Below, piece by piece: positions 20,700 to 31,739 of a stretch of DNA of 56,598 nucleotides. A model generated the notes under the pieces. That model made no database searches. It had not been told where the DNA came from and saw nothing but the letters and a program-made list of their open reading frames with translations. The stretch comes from Basidiobolus meristosporus CBS 931.73. Its lineage: Eukaryota; Basidiobolomycota; Basidiobolomycetes; Basidiobolales; Basidiobolaceae. The position numbers and the translations under genes are program-made. The stretch lies in the NCBI GenBank assembly GCA_002104905.1, contig MCFE01000578.1:1-56598 (forward strand). Reading direction: 5' to 3'. Positions within the stretch are counted from its first letter, which is position 1. Each line of letters starts with the position of its first letter.

Positions 20700-22830
20700 T
20701 TGATATTTCCAATGAAACTAGATGGGTAACTCAATTGCTAATTTTTATGACCTGTACAAGCACTTATGTTATGATCTGCCGCCTGAATGTTTGAGTTAGA
20801 TCAGTTTTTAGTCAAACCAGGTAGTATATGTTTAGGTTATCAGTATATCAGTATTATCTATGAAATCAGTAGCATTAGTCAGCTAATGAATCAGCAGATC
20901 CTTATCAGACAGAAATAGATATATTAAGTAGGATCTTATTGGGTGATGATGATGCAATCAAATGAGTCATCAGCCACAACCTACATTAGGAAATACAATT
21001 AATCAGCAATTGATCTGGCAAAATGTATATAATGAGCTGCTGGAACCTCAATAAAATCAGTTCAAGTTTTAGTGAATACAATACTAGCTAAACTCCCTAT
21101 TCCTCTACAACTCTTATACCAAGACTTGTAACACTTTTATCTTAGACAAATGCTAAGCTCATCTCTACACTCAACAACTGGCACTTCAAGGTCTAGTGCC
21201 TCATTTGCCTGTCTCAACAATAGATCCTTACATCATTCAAGTGTGGTGTCTTGAGCATTGCTCTTGAAGAAGTGCTGTAACCTCATGGTGTGCCCTTCAA
21301 TGTTTCAAATTCTACTGTAGACGTTTCAATAGTCTTTGAAGTTCTTAACATTGCTGCTTTGTCTGTTACTAAAATCTCCACTCTGTCTATAAAGGAGGAT
21401 ATGGTGGTGGTGGTAGGCAAGTTGCCTTTCTCTACAAGCTCTTTTACCTCACAAGGGTGATCTCAACTAACTGCATTTCCATCTATTGTAACATGGCTGT
21501 TGTCTGGTTGGTAATCTTTCTTGGCTATTATGGTATTAAGCCAATTTTGGGCTGATATAACAAATTAGCATGAGCTGCAGCTTTATATCCATATTTCACT
21601 GTCTCAGGAAGGCGTGACTTTTCCCTTCTTATTGTAACCTTGCTCACAGCCAGGTCCTACACTGCTACTTTGTCTGAGTGCTTCTTGTATTTTACACACA
21701 TATACATAATAAATGCTGCACCAGTGCATCCATTTTGCCTGCCTGTCCCTTACCAGCACTTTCCTGGCAACCTGATGTTTCTTTGGTGCTTATTTTGAGC
21801 TCTCAGCTCTACCTGTGAAGGGTGTCTTAGAGAGCAGCAGGCTACTATCACTACTGCATATTTTTTTGCTGCATTATCTGAGTTCTTTTGCATAGAACAT
21901 TGTTTGTGTCTGAAAAATGTGGCACTAATGGATCTGATTCTGCCTTCTGGTCCCTGACTGGCACTCTTCTGGCTGCTCAGCAACACTTTACAGCTTTTAT
22001 GGAGCTTCCAGGCCTGCTTGTGACAAGGTCTTAAGGAAGCTGCTGGACTTTAGCTGTTGCACCCTTGTTCTTCTACCAATGATGGTGGTGGATTTTCTTG
22101 AGATACATTCTTAACATGCCAATGCTAGCCCAATATCATATTGTTTGCTTGAACTCAAAATAATGCTTATGGAACAGATCAAGCACATTACACATAGCCT
22201 TAAGCTCCATTGTGGTCTCATTATATGCTGACCTTGAAGTAATGTTGTGCTAGAATTCAAATAGCCTCCTGAGTATCAGCTTACTGTTCATCATTATACA
22301 CAACAACTTTACAGATCTTCAGTATCTTTTGATTTTAAGCTTGGGTATAACACAACAGTCTCTCCCACTTAAGCTGTAAAAGATACTTCTATGGTCTTTT
22401 TCTTTTGGCATGGTGATTGTGCTTCAAGACTGAATGGGGTTCTATTACCATTATAATGGGATATGATTGAATTCTTGACTGTGACATTGTGTTACTTGAG
22501 CTCTTTCTTTGAAAGCTAGATTCTGCAATCCCTGCCTGAGAAATTGACTGCTCTACATGTATTATGCACTCTTCCTGTATTGGGGCTATTTGCTGACATC
22601 TCTAGGCCATTGTTTCTATCTTATTAGCTACTGCAACTAATTGCCTCATTGGTACCTTGAAACATGCTGACTGACAACTTGCTAAAACTGGTAGCGCTAA
22701 TGTTAAAACTGTCATTTGGTGGTCTTCTACCTAAGGTTCTGCATTTGCTACATTATTATCTGCTTGTGTATTATGATTAGCTTGCAGCTCTTCAGAGTTC
22801 TTCAACTGCCTACTTGACTGTAAGCATAAG
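20700..22830 (-). pseudogene. CACTA-B ORF2 accessory gene, decayed
   Basis: Minus-strand homology to the ORF2 C-terminal domain (21134-21400, the region equivalent to HTKRLQHFFKSS), the basic repeat region (about 21640-22090) and the N-terminal region (up to about 22830) can be followed. Many stops and frame changes occur; the longest recognisable frame is 78 codons (21750-21986). It is interrupted by the solo LTR at 20767-21133. Confidence 0.6.
20767..21133 (+). repeat. Gypsy-1 solo LTR
   Basis: A 367-bp copy of the Gypsy-1 LTR (TGTTATGATC ... CTTGTAACA) with several substitutions and no internal region. It sits in the 3' part of CACTA-B ORF2. The flanks are CTTA (20763-20766) and CTTT (21134-21137), a one-mismatch 4-bp duplication. 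It is older than the full Gypsy-1 element. Confidence 0.9.
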
Positions 22831-23219
22831 GAGTCTGCAGTTTTACCTTTGGCAGGCACACTGTACTGCCATTACAATACCAACAGATATCCACATTAAG
22901 ACTTTCAATTATTGTTATGTTTCTTCCACATATGGCATTTTCATCCCTTGGCTAGCTGAGTCCACTCAACAAAGTAAAGGCTGCAATGAGACCATCACAA
23001 TGCCATCAAAAGCCTCTTGGAGAACTGCCCAATTACCATCAGGCTTTGCTGCCTATATAGCAGTAGAAACAGCAAACACATGGTCCCATCATTGCATTGT
23101 GAAGAGGGCCAATAATTCCTTATTGGTAGCATAATGATGCCTTATTGCAGGATTTTAATGGCCCATCTAAACTGGATACACCCAGAGGACCAAGTGGTCT
23201 GCTATGGGGAATGTCAAGA

Positions 23220-23710
23220 ACTCAGAAGACTATGACAATGCCTCCAGTAATATTTTGTGGCAGCAGCAGGCACTGCAAGAGGTTGCAGCACTTGCTGAAC
23301 AACAGTGCTCAAGAAAACCCACTAGATTATCAAATTAATTTAATACTAAGACTGGCAGATGAGGTGCTAGACCTAGCAGTGCTGGCTGAGGAATATGACA
23401 TATGGGAACCAGCTAACAAGCAATAGCCCATTACCCTAGATTTTCTGTCCAATCAATAGGCCAGGAAAGTTAAGATAGAGAAACTGATTGCCTGATTGAT
23501 CTTGATGAAGGTAGTTGATTAGCATGAGGTAGGGCGTAATGTTAGTGTTGGCTACAGGGACTTTTATAGGCAAGTATAATTTATGATTTACTTACAAATG
23601 TTGAAGCAATAGGAATGTGCCAACTTGTATGCATAATACACTTGATCAATAATTGAATTGTGAAGCTAGGAGTGTGACAATGAGGCAATAGCTAATGATT
23701 GCTCAAAAAT
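23220..23710 (+). pseudogene. CACTA-B0 ORF2 relic, 3' part
   Basis: Continues the accessory gene cut by CACTA-B. The frame at 23145-23426 reads MSRTQKTMTMPPVIF, then SSRHCKRLQHLLNNSAQENP and ADEVLDLAVLAEEYDIWEP, matching the C-terminal domain in copies A, D and E. The tail (GGCAATAGCTAATGATTG) resembles the other copies and fades out near 23710. Confidence 0.7.
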
Positions 23711-24154
23711 GTGATATATAATGCAGCATAAATAATGTGCTCACCGCCTGGGATACTGAATTAGGCATTCATTGCAGTGTAATATCTTTGAGATTGGTAT
23801 GTCTCAAACTCATATCCACATTGATAAAGAGTGTTGTATAAATGTTGTACTGGTAAGTATCAAGTGGTTGGGCCTATATAAAAGACCATGTTGGTTAAAG
23901 GCTTCAAGGAAGAGAAAACAACCATAGGGATATTGTAATAAGCCTCCCATTGAAGAACACTTTAGTCTCATGAGTGGGTACAATTCAAATCAGCTTTCAA
24001 GATCCCTCAATGCAGTCATATTATTGTTCATAGCTAGAAATCATTGACCCTCTAAACAACCCTATGGCAGGATTGTGAGCTGCTCTGCTGGTTTAACTTC
24101 CAAATAAAGCTAAAAACTTGATGCTATTTAAGCAATCTTTTGGCAAAAATTGCA
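23711..24154. other. Unassigned stretch
   Basis: About 440 bp without a recognisable gene or repeat, between the B0 relic and a Copia-1 fragment. Confidence 0.4.
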
Positions 24155-24561
24155 TGGCACTTTGAATCACTATAATCATCAAATTTCTGACTATTAGCTG
24201 CTCCAGAGTATTCCACAAGATTTGCTCAATTTTAGATTGTTGTCCATATTGGCAGCTCAGGGCTTACAATTTGTCATTTTGAAGCGTTTATGAATGTCAT
24301 TGATGTACTTGAACGGATTCAGCACAGTTCTCTGCATAGGTATGTCAAAATCTACCTCAGTTCCAAAAAAACAGCCCAATTTTCCAGGATCTTTCATCTC
24401 AAATTTGTTTAAGAGATCTGATTTTGTCTGTTTAGGTGCCTGCTGGTCACTTGGAACTATTTTTAAGCTGCAAATAAGTCTTACAGTGACCAAGACTAGT
24501 CTAAAATTGTGAAGTCAATATTTAGCTGCTGAATGATACAAAATAGTCCAATATTTCAACA
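24155..24561 (-). pseudogene. Copia-1 fragment: RNase H/RT piece joined to LTR end
   Basis: 24155-24230 matches Copia-1 around 25600-25660. The 78-codon frame at 24257-24493 matches the RT segment following YVDD (SDQQAPKQTKSDLLNKFEMKD against SDQEALKQTKSDLFSKFEMKD). 24478-24561 matches the last 85 bp of the Copia-1 LTR. The intervening 4 kb is deleted. It directly adjoins the C-terminal end of CACTA-C Tnp2. Confidence 0.75.
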
Positions 24562-24772
24562 GATATTTCCATTCATTGTGAATTAAAGAATATAGCCTCC
24601 ACTTTACTAACCAATACAAACCTGAGCTTTTGTTGCATTTGCCACAACTTTATCACCTTAATTTTGATAGCTTTTCAGTGTAATACTTGGAAAGTTACAA
24701 CATACCTTACAATGCTGTGAAATGCATATATTGCAAGCATATGCCTCATTGCCACCACTTTTGCCATGATAC
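24562..24772 (-). pseudogene. CACTA-C Tnp2 C-terminal fragment
   Basis: Collinear with copy A 1040-1200. It stops at GCCATGATAC, where Copia-1 has inserted, and resumes at 29458 with CTCCTGAATAT. Copy A has the uninterrupted GCCATGAATACCTCCTGAATAT near 1192-1215. Confidence 0.75.
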
Positions 24773-25140
24773 TGTTGCAATTTAAGAAGTGATTTGGCTA
24801 TAAGGAACTTATCAAGAAATAGTGATAATAGTTGAACTGTTGTTTATTCATAAAGAGGCTCAGTATTTATACCTTTGTAGAAGTAATACTGCTGCAACAC
24901 TAAGTAGGGAGGGTTTCTCAATATTCAGGAGCATTCTGTAACAGTTTCAGGGTTAGTACATAATGTTTGGTAATAGTGCTAATTTGATCCTGACTATAGG
25001 GGATTAATAATAAGATCATATATGTGGAGAAAGTGGCAAAGTTAAGGCAGTAAATGAGTCCTACAGTGACTAAGACTAGCCTAGAATTGTTAAGTAAATT
25101 TTTAGCTGCTGAATGATACCAAATAGTCCAAAATTCAACA
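24773..25140 (-). repeat. Copia-1 3' LTR
   Basis: Left copy of the LTR, which is the 3' LTR because the element reads leftward. A polypurine tract, GAGGGGGAG in element sense, lies just inside at 25141-25150. Confidence 0.9.
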
Positions 25141-26290
25141 CTCCCCCTCAACTAAATAATTTCTTAATCCCAATTTTGCTCTGAGGATCTCAAACTGTGG
25201 CCTAGCTAGTGGTTTTGTCAATAGGTCTGTCACCATTTTGTCAGTTGGACAGTAAACCAGCTCTACTAGGTTATTTTCTACAGCTTCCCTCACAAAGTGA
25301 TGCTGTATATCAATGTGCTTAGTTCTGGCATGATTATTAGAATTTCTAGCTAATGAAATACAACTTTGATTATCCTTGTAAATACATGTTGGTTCACCTG
25401 AATTAAAACCTAAGTCTTTGAATAATTTTTGTAGCCATATAAGCCTCCTTAGTTGCTTGACATGCAGCCATATATTCGGCTTCAGTTGTAGATAGTGCCA
25501 CAGTTGGTTGTTTCTTGCAATTCCAAGTAATAGCTGCACCAGCATAAAGAAATACATAGCCTGTGGTAGAGCGTCTGTCAATCAAATCCCTATCCCAATC
25601 TGAATCACTATAACCATCAAATTTTTGCCTATTAGCTGCTCCAGAGTGTTCCAGTACCATATTTATGGTACCTTGTAGATATCTGAAAATCCGCTTAAAT
25701 GCTGCAATTTGATCTGATCCATAATTCTGCATGAATTGACAGACTATTCCAACTGCTACTGCAATATCTGGACGTGTAGACACCATCAAGTACATTAGGC
25801 TACCAACCATTGATTGATAGGGAAAGTTTTGGTCCATATTTGAGCCGTTTTCATCTATAACTGGCTGAGATTTGCTTAATTTCAGGTTATTGTCCATAGG
25901 GGTTGCTGCAGGTTTGCAATTTTCCATTTTGAAGCATCTAAGAATGTCCCTGATGTACTTAGACTGATTCAGCACAATTTTCTGCGTAGGTATGTCAAAT
26001 TTGACCTCAATTCCAAGAAAATAGCTCAATTTTCCAAGATCTTTCATCTCAAACTTGCTGAAGAGATCTGATTTTGTCTGTTTAAGTGCCTCTTGATCAC
26101 TTGTAGCTATAATTAGGTCGTCCACATAAAGAACTAGGATGATCACACCCTTTTTGAGCTGTTTCACATATACACTGTGATCTGCAGTGCTACAAGAGAA
26201 CCCAATTTCCTCTAGATATGTGTCAATCTTGTTATACCATGCTCTGGGTGCCTGCTTAAGCCCATACAACAATTTTCTAAGTTTGCACAC
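25135..26290 (-). pseudogene. Copia-1 reverse transcriptase and RNase H segments
   Basis: The frame at 25403-26290 carries the C-terminal half of Copia RT (LLYGLKQAPRAWYNK, LYVDDLIIA with D57-D58 of that frame, SKYIRDILRCFKM) and the start of RNase H (GYSDSDWDRD, ALSTTEAEYMAACQATKEA). A frameshift near 25500 moves the rest (TKHIDIQHHFVREAVENNLV, 25135-25581) to another frame. The N-terminal RT region between 26290 and 26590 is broken. Confidence 0.85.
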
Positions 26291-26589
26291 CTTATGGGGG
26301 CTTTTTGGATTGGTAAAACCTTCTGGTTACTCCATATATATAGTTTCTTGCAAATCCCCATTTAGAAAGGCTGTTTTGACGTCCATTTGTGTAGATCTAG
26401 ACTGTGTACAGCTGCCAGGGCTAGAACTGTCCTAATAGAGTTAAACTTGGCAACCAGAGCAAATGTTTCCTTAAAGTCTAGTCCCTGGATCTGGCAATAG
26501 CCTTTAGCTACCAATCTAGCCTTGTACTTATCAACGGCACCATTTGAGGTTATCTTGATCTTGTAGACCCATCTACATCCTATTGGCTT

Positions 26590-27625
26590 TCACCCATTTG
26601 GTAAATCTTCCAGTTCCCACATTTTTGCCTTGATCAGTGATTGGTACTCCTCCTGCATGGCTTGTTGCCACTTAGTAGCATCTGGACCTTGCATTGCCTG
26701 TTCCAGATTCTGAGGTTTGGCACATAAGGCAAGATAAGCTTCTTCATGATCATTGGATGTCTGCCACCAGGATCCAGGGGCATTTCTTATTCTGGTGGAT
26801 CTCCTAACTGGGATAATCTGTTCTGATCTGGAACTGGTAGAAGTATCTTCCATCTCTGGCTGGATTTGGTACGTATCTTCTTCATTTGTGTTGATTGCAT
26901 CATCAGGCAGCTGGCCAATGATTTCTGTGGCTTTCTGATCTGAATTCTCCTCAAATACAACGTCCCTGCTCTTGATCAGCTTCTGAATTTTGCCATCATA
27001 CACTCTATACCCTTTAGTATCTTCACAATACCCAAGAAAGATCCCTTTTCTACTCTTTGGTTCCAACTTTGAGTGTTTTTTTGTCAGGGATGTGATAAAT
27101 AACATCACTGCCAAAGATCCTGAGGTGCTGGAGATCTGGTTTTTTGCCTGTATATGCTTCAAAGGGTGTAGAATCACGTAGTGCTGTTGTTGGGCATCTG
27201 TTCTTGATGTATACAGCGGTAGCAACAGATTCAGCCCAAAACCTGTAGTCCATTCCCTTATCATGTAGCATAGATCTTCCCATCTCTACTATTGTTCTAT
27301 TTGCACGTTCTGCTACTCCATTTTGCTGTGGAGTATGAGGAACTGTGGTCTGTTGAAGTATACCAGTAGACAAGCAGTATTTTGCAAACTCCTTTAAGCA
27401 GTATTCTCTTCCATTGTCACTTCGTAGTACCTTCAATTTACACACAGTTTGTGTTTCTGCCATGTTCTTGAAGTGCTTAAACGTCTCTAAAGCTTCATCC
27501 TTTGTTTTGAGGAAGTACACCCATGTATATCTTGTCTTGTCATCAATAAACGTCATAAAGTATCTCTTGGCTCCAAAGGACAGTGTTCTCATGGGGCCAC
27601 ATATGTCTGAGTGTACAATAGCCAA
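26590..27625 (-). pseudogene. Copia-1 integrase segment
   Basis: The frame at 27050-27625 has the DDE core: HSDICGPM (D7 of that frame), VLRSDNGREY (D70) and NGVAERANR (E106), with 35 residues between the last two. A frameshift near 27100-27260 moves the end of integrase (VEMG-type region onward, SRDVVFEE, then the IRNAPGSW linker) to the frame at 26590-27264. A second break precedes RT. Confidence 0.88.
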
Positions 27626-29052
27626 TATTTCGGTGGTATTGATGCCTTCTGAGCTCTTGAAACGTTGCCTAGCTTGTTTGCCATATGAACATCCCTTACA
27701 AACATTAATTTGATCGGAATTGAGTATTTTAGGCCCAAAACAAGCTGATTTTTCACCAATTGGCTCATTTTCTGTTCCCCTATGTGTCCTAGCCTCCTAT
27801 GCCACATCTCCCAGTTGGTTTCATCAGCTTCAGCAATGTTGACATACTCAGGTACAATGATCTTGCATTGTAACTTGTATATATTGTGATCTCTGATTCC
27901 CAAAGCTAATTTTTGTCCATTTTCACTCAATATTGAGCAGCTCAGCTTAGTAAAAACAAATTTCAGTCCCTGAGTAGTTGCTTTACTGACTGAGAGTAGG
28001 TTCTTAGCTATTCCAGGTACATAGAGTATGTCAGTCAGTTTTGCTGTTGTTGCCCCTGAGTTATCACTCATATTTAGTTGTATAGACCCACTGGCGGTAG
28101 CTTCCAATGCAGAGTTATCTCCCAGATAAACCTTTCTTACAGGAATAGTCTTTAAGTTGCTGAACCAATCCTTTATACTACAAATATGCTGTGATGCTCC
28201 AGAGTCAATATACCATTCATTACTTTGGTTACTTGCACTCTCTTGTACAGTGACAAATAGCTGTTCATCAGTAGTTATATGGTTTGCCTGCTCTAGTTTC
28301 TGTTTTTTGTCTGCTTGTTTCTTCTTGCATTCTCTTACCCAGTGTCCTGGCTTCTTACAGTAGTTACAGCAGCCAGGTTTTCTTTGGTTTTGTTGCTTTC
28401 CCTTCTTTTCTGTATGCCTTTCTGAACTGAATAAAGCATTATCTTCAATTTTCTCTGCTTGGTCATTACGTCTGAGTTCTTCATGGAGAAGTCTTCCATT
28501 GACATAGTCTAAAGTCAAGTTGTCTTCTCTGCTTTCAAAAGAAAGTATGAGTGGCTCATACTTGTCTGGTAGGCTGCAAAGCAGACAGAGTATCTTTTCT
28601 TCATCATCTACACCAGCATTAATACTGTAAAGTTCTTCTGCAAGTGTCTCCATTCTGGTAATGAGTTGTAGCATGTCATCATCTGGCTTTTTTCTCATGT
28701 TGAAGAACTTTTGTTTCAAATAAAGCTTGCTTGATACTGACTTTGCTCTAAAGATCTTCTCTAAGGATTCCCATGCTGCTTTGGCAGTATTTGAGGCATG
28801 GATTTGTCCAATGAAGGAGTCTTGCACATTGATGCATATTGCATTGAAGGCCTTTCTCTTCTTCTCTTGAAACTTCTCCATATCTTCTGCTGTTCCTTTG
28901 GGCTCAACTTCCTTTCCTGTTAATATGTTCCAAAGCTTTCTTTCCTCAAGGTGGATCTGCATCTTGATTCTCCAAAGTCTGTAGTTCTTCCCATCAAACC
29001 TCTCCTTTGCAGGGAAGATGTTGGTATTGCTTTGTTTGCTGGTAGAAGTCAT
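27589..29052 (-). pseudogene. Copia-1 gag and protease segment
   Basis: A 487-codon frame from an ATG at 29052. Gag residues 20-200 resemble UBN2/DUF4219-type Copia gag (FDGKNYRLWRIKMQIHLEE). A zinc knuckle is at C229-C232-H237-C242. The protease active site is WYIDSGASQH (D283). The integrase zinc-finger histidines begin at WHRRLGH (H418, H423). The frame runs off near residue 447, just where the CKGC finger should follow, showing a frameshift there. Confidence 0.9.
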
Positions 29053-29076
29053 CTTTAGAATGGATTAAGGCAATCA

Positions 29077-29088
29077 GGGCTCATAACC
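29077..29088 (-). other. Copia-1 primer-binding site, initiator tRNA anticodon-arm type
   Basis: Next to the 5' LTR, element sense reads GGTTATGAGCCC. Its complement GGGCTCATAACC is the anticodon stem-loop of eukaryotic initiator methionine tRNA, with CAU as anticodon, not a tRNA 3' end. This matches priming by a half-tRNA fragment, as known for Drosophila copia. Copia-2 has the same motif. Confidence 0.75.
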
Positions 29089-29457
29089 TGTTGCAATTTA
29101 AGAAGTGATTTGGATATAAGGAACTTATCAAGAAATAGTGATAATAGTTGAACTGTTGTTTATTCATAAAGAAGCTCAGTATTTATACCTTTGTAGAAGT
29201 AATACAGCTGCAACACTAAGTAGGGAGGGCTTCTCAATATTCAGGAGCATTCTGTAACAGTTTCAGGGTTAGTACATAGTGTTTGGTAATAGTGCTAATT
29301 TGATCCTGACTATAGGGGAATAATCATAAGATCATATATCTGGAGAAAGTGGCAAAGTTAAGGCAGTAAATGAGTCCTACAGTGACTAAGACTAGCCTAG
29401 AATTGTTAAGTAAATTTTTAGCTGCTGAATGATACCAAATAGTCCAATATTTCAACA
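29089..29457 (-). repeat. Copia-1 5' LTR
   Basis: Right copy of the LTR (369 bp), about ten differences from the left copy, followed by the duplicated GATAC. Confidence 0.9.
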
Positions 29458-29547
29458 GATACCTCCTGAATATCCACAGACAGCTCTTTGGTGCTTGGTC
29501 TGTATACTATTTCTCCCTGCTGGACTCCAGTCCCCTTATAGGAGCGC
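29458..29547 (-). pseudogene. CACTA-C Tnp2 fragment between Copia-1 and the Gypsy-2 unit
   Basis: Collinear with copy A about 1200-1285 (CTCCTGAATAT ... CTTATAGG). Confidence 0.7.
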
Positions 29548-30604
29548 TTTGGTGGTGTGTAGGTTTAAGGGAGAGATACATCTATCACTCTCAAGTGTTA
29601 TGTGTGTGGGGTGCTCACTGGGTGCAATACCCTCTTGCAAAAGCTTGCTAGGAGTACATGGGTTCTGTTACTACTCTAACTTGAAGGTGAATGAAGCCAC
29701 AAGCTTGTCAAGGAAACTATCATGCTACAATCCCCAACTAAGTGTCTTAACAAAAGTATGTACTGGGTTCAGCATCCATTGAGACAACAGTGTACTAAAG
29801 CTTCCAAAGTCAGAACAATAGTAAATTCCACTAGCAAGGACTTGTTAAGAATGCAGCTGTGTTCAGTAATTACAAAGACAGAAAAGTTGCTTTGCCTGTA
29901 CAAGAACAAACTTGGGAAAGAGTCAAATATAACAAAAGATACCAGCTCAGAGTGTATCTCCCAAGTAGTGCCTCCAAGGTCAGTTGTCTGTTAGTGTGGT
30001 TTCCTGGAAATGTCTCATGGCCTGGCAATGGAAGTTCAGGAAGCAGCAGGTAGTGGTGATCACACTAATCAACAAGCTGGTATATTAATAGAAGGTGTGA
30101 TAATTTATTTTTGAGTGATTGCCTCCCTTGTATACTTTACTCACTGGCTAAGTAGTTGCTACTCATGGTGTTCCAGAAGGTGCCAGGTGATCAAGAGTAA
30201 TCTTATTGACATCGGAATGAGCTAAAAATACTCAATGTAAATACTGAAAGGTTCTGTCACAGCACATCCAACCAATGAAGTTTCAGTATTCTGATACCTT
30301 TGTGCTCTAAGGATACCATATATGGAATGAAAATGTAGGGACTGTGGAATGGTGTGATTGTTTGTCATGGGTCATGGCATAAGTACTTGCACAATATGGA
30401 AACACTTACATCCAGTGATCTTCTATAATGTCAAGGATAACTTATGTATTAAATAAGTAGGCAGTATAGTTGACCAGCATATGGAATGGTACTCATCAGA
30501 TGAGACACATGGGATAATACTACAATATGGGTAGTAGGAAATAGGGATAAAAAAATATGGGAATGGCCACATCTGTCAGTGTGTGTCACTATGATCCCAC
30601 CACA
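29548..30604 (-). mobile_element. Gypsy-2 solo LTR-like unit in CACTA-C Tnp2
   Basis: A 1057-bp unit (TTTGGTGGTG ... CCCACCACA) collinear with 4515-5489 and 43966-45023. It is flanked by GCGC (29544-29547) and GTGC (30605-30608). Copy A shows the empty site, TATAGGTGCACTC, near 1280-1292. Confidence 0.75.
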
Positions 30605-31725
30605 GTGCACTTGCACTTATTTGTATAAGTTTCATACTCAATGATGTATAGATCAGCTTGTGACCTAAATAAGCCTGCCATATTTTAGTTAAGTTGTCCT
30701 AATAAGAATCAGTTGCTTAATGTGTCCACCCAACCATGCATAAGTTAACTGATTACCCAGACATTCAGGCTGCTTAGCTACTTAATGCCAGGGGCATAGG
30801 TGTCACAATGTACACATCTTTCCACTTTATTTTCCAGCTCCTCCTGTCTCTCCTCCATGTGTCCACTCTTTAAATCCATGACAGACTTCAAAGTTATACT
30901 CTTAATGAGATTGGGACATGGTATAGTACTTGCAACTTGGCTTATCTTCCTATCTCTCCATGTATTCTCTCCATAGAAAGCTCCTAAAAGTTGAAGCCAG
31001 TCCCAAGATTCTCCATACACCAAGCAAGATACAGTAGTGCATGGATACATTAGCAGCAGAGATCTACACATGAAGCTTTATGCATGTAGTATAACTCATC
31101 AACACTTGTAAGTAACTCCTTGCATAACACTTTAGATTTGCCAAAATGAGCATTAGTGATCTGCTCCTAGATAAACATTCTTACAATGTTGACATATGAC
31201 TACTAATACTTCCAGCGTACTCTTGAAAGAAATGGCTTCAGAAGGCCATGTGAATACAAACATAACTAGTGCATTCAGTCCTTGAATATATATTTTTTGC
31301 ATATGAGTATGAATACTAATTGAAACCTGTGAGAAGTACTCTAGATAGCAGATACTCTGTAACATCCTGCCAATTATCTCATATTTCTGTGGTATGTCAG
31401 AGGTGCATTTATCTTGAAATGCTTCATGTCCAGCTTGGTCATTTGTGTAGGGATATTGTTAAAGATCAAATAAAGAGTGCCCAGTGAAAAGCTTTTGCTA
31501 CAATAAAATTTCTCATATGAAAGCAATGCTACCTTTCACACATACTGGTATCAGGAGAGTCTTGGGTTCATATGCTGCCAGTCAGATGGCAGTAGTTCAT
31601 AAGTACCATGTTTATTGTAAGTTGCATCCTGCTATCATATGGGCAAGCAGTAACAGTCAACTCTCAAAGCCTCTATTACCAATAATGGCAGAAACTTGCC
31701 AGTTCTCAATAATAGCACTTCCTCA
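30605..31725 (-). pseudogene. CACTA-C Tnp2, main surviving part
   Basis: Short frames match the Tnp2 C-terminal half: 30778-31071 (CPNLIKSITLKSVMDLKSGH against YPNLIKNITFKSVMDVMSWH in copy A) and 31153-31365. 31500-31725 matches a more N-terminal region (copy A about 2985-3170), so an internal segment is deleted. No open gene remains. Confidence 0.75.
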
Positions 31726-31739
31726 AGTGAAAGTATTGA

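Larger units (their letters stand above)
20381..23219. mobile_element. CACTA-like copy B, transposase-less, nested in copy B0
   Basis: The element lies in reverse orientation relative to copy A. The ORF2-side end reads CAGTGTGAAAAATAA (20381), and the transposase-side end is CCCCATAG in reverse (23219), preceded by the family motif GGACCAAGT. AAT flanks both ends (20378-20380, 23220-23222). Excising it reconnects an ORF2 segment equivalent to copy A 6480-6540 (ACAAACAAGGCTACAACATCAAGAGCTC region). It contains a decayed ORF2 and terminal regions but no Tnp2, so it looks like an internally deleted, non-autonomous derivative. A Gypsy-1 solo LTR lies inside. Confidence 0.75.
24773..29457 (-). mobile_element. 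Copia-1: full-length Ty1/Copia retrotransposon, frameshifted
   Basis: A 4685-bp element with LTRs of 368 bp (24773-25140) and 369 bp (29089-29457), TGTTGCAATT ... TTCAACA in plus reading. GATAC is duplicated on both sides (24768-24772, 29458-29462). The order gag, protease, integrase, RT, RNase H is that of Copia. About ten LTR differences suggest a middle age. It sits in the Tnp2 gene of CACTA-C. Confidence 0.93.

Noticed and set aside
29077-29088. GGGCTCATAACC as part of a tRNA gene
   Set aside because: Only the anticodon-arm segment is present, exactly beside an LTR; no D-arm, T-arm or acceptor stem surrounds it.
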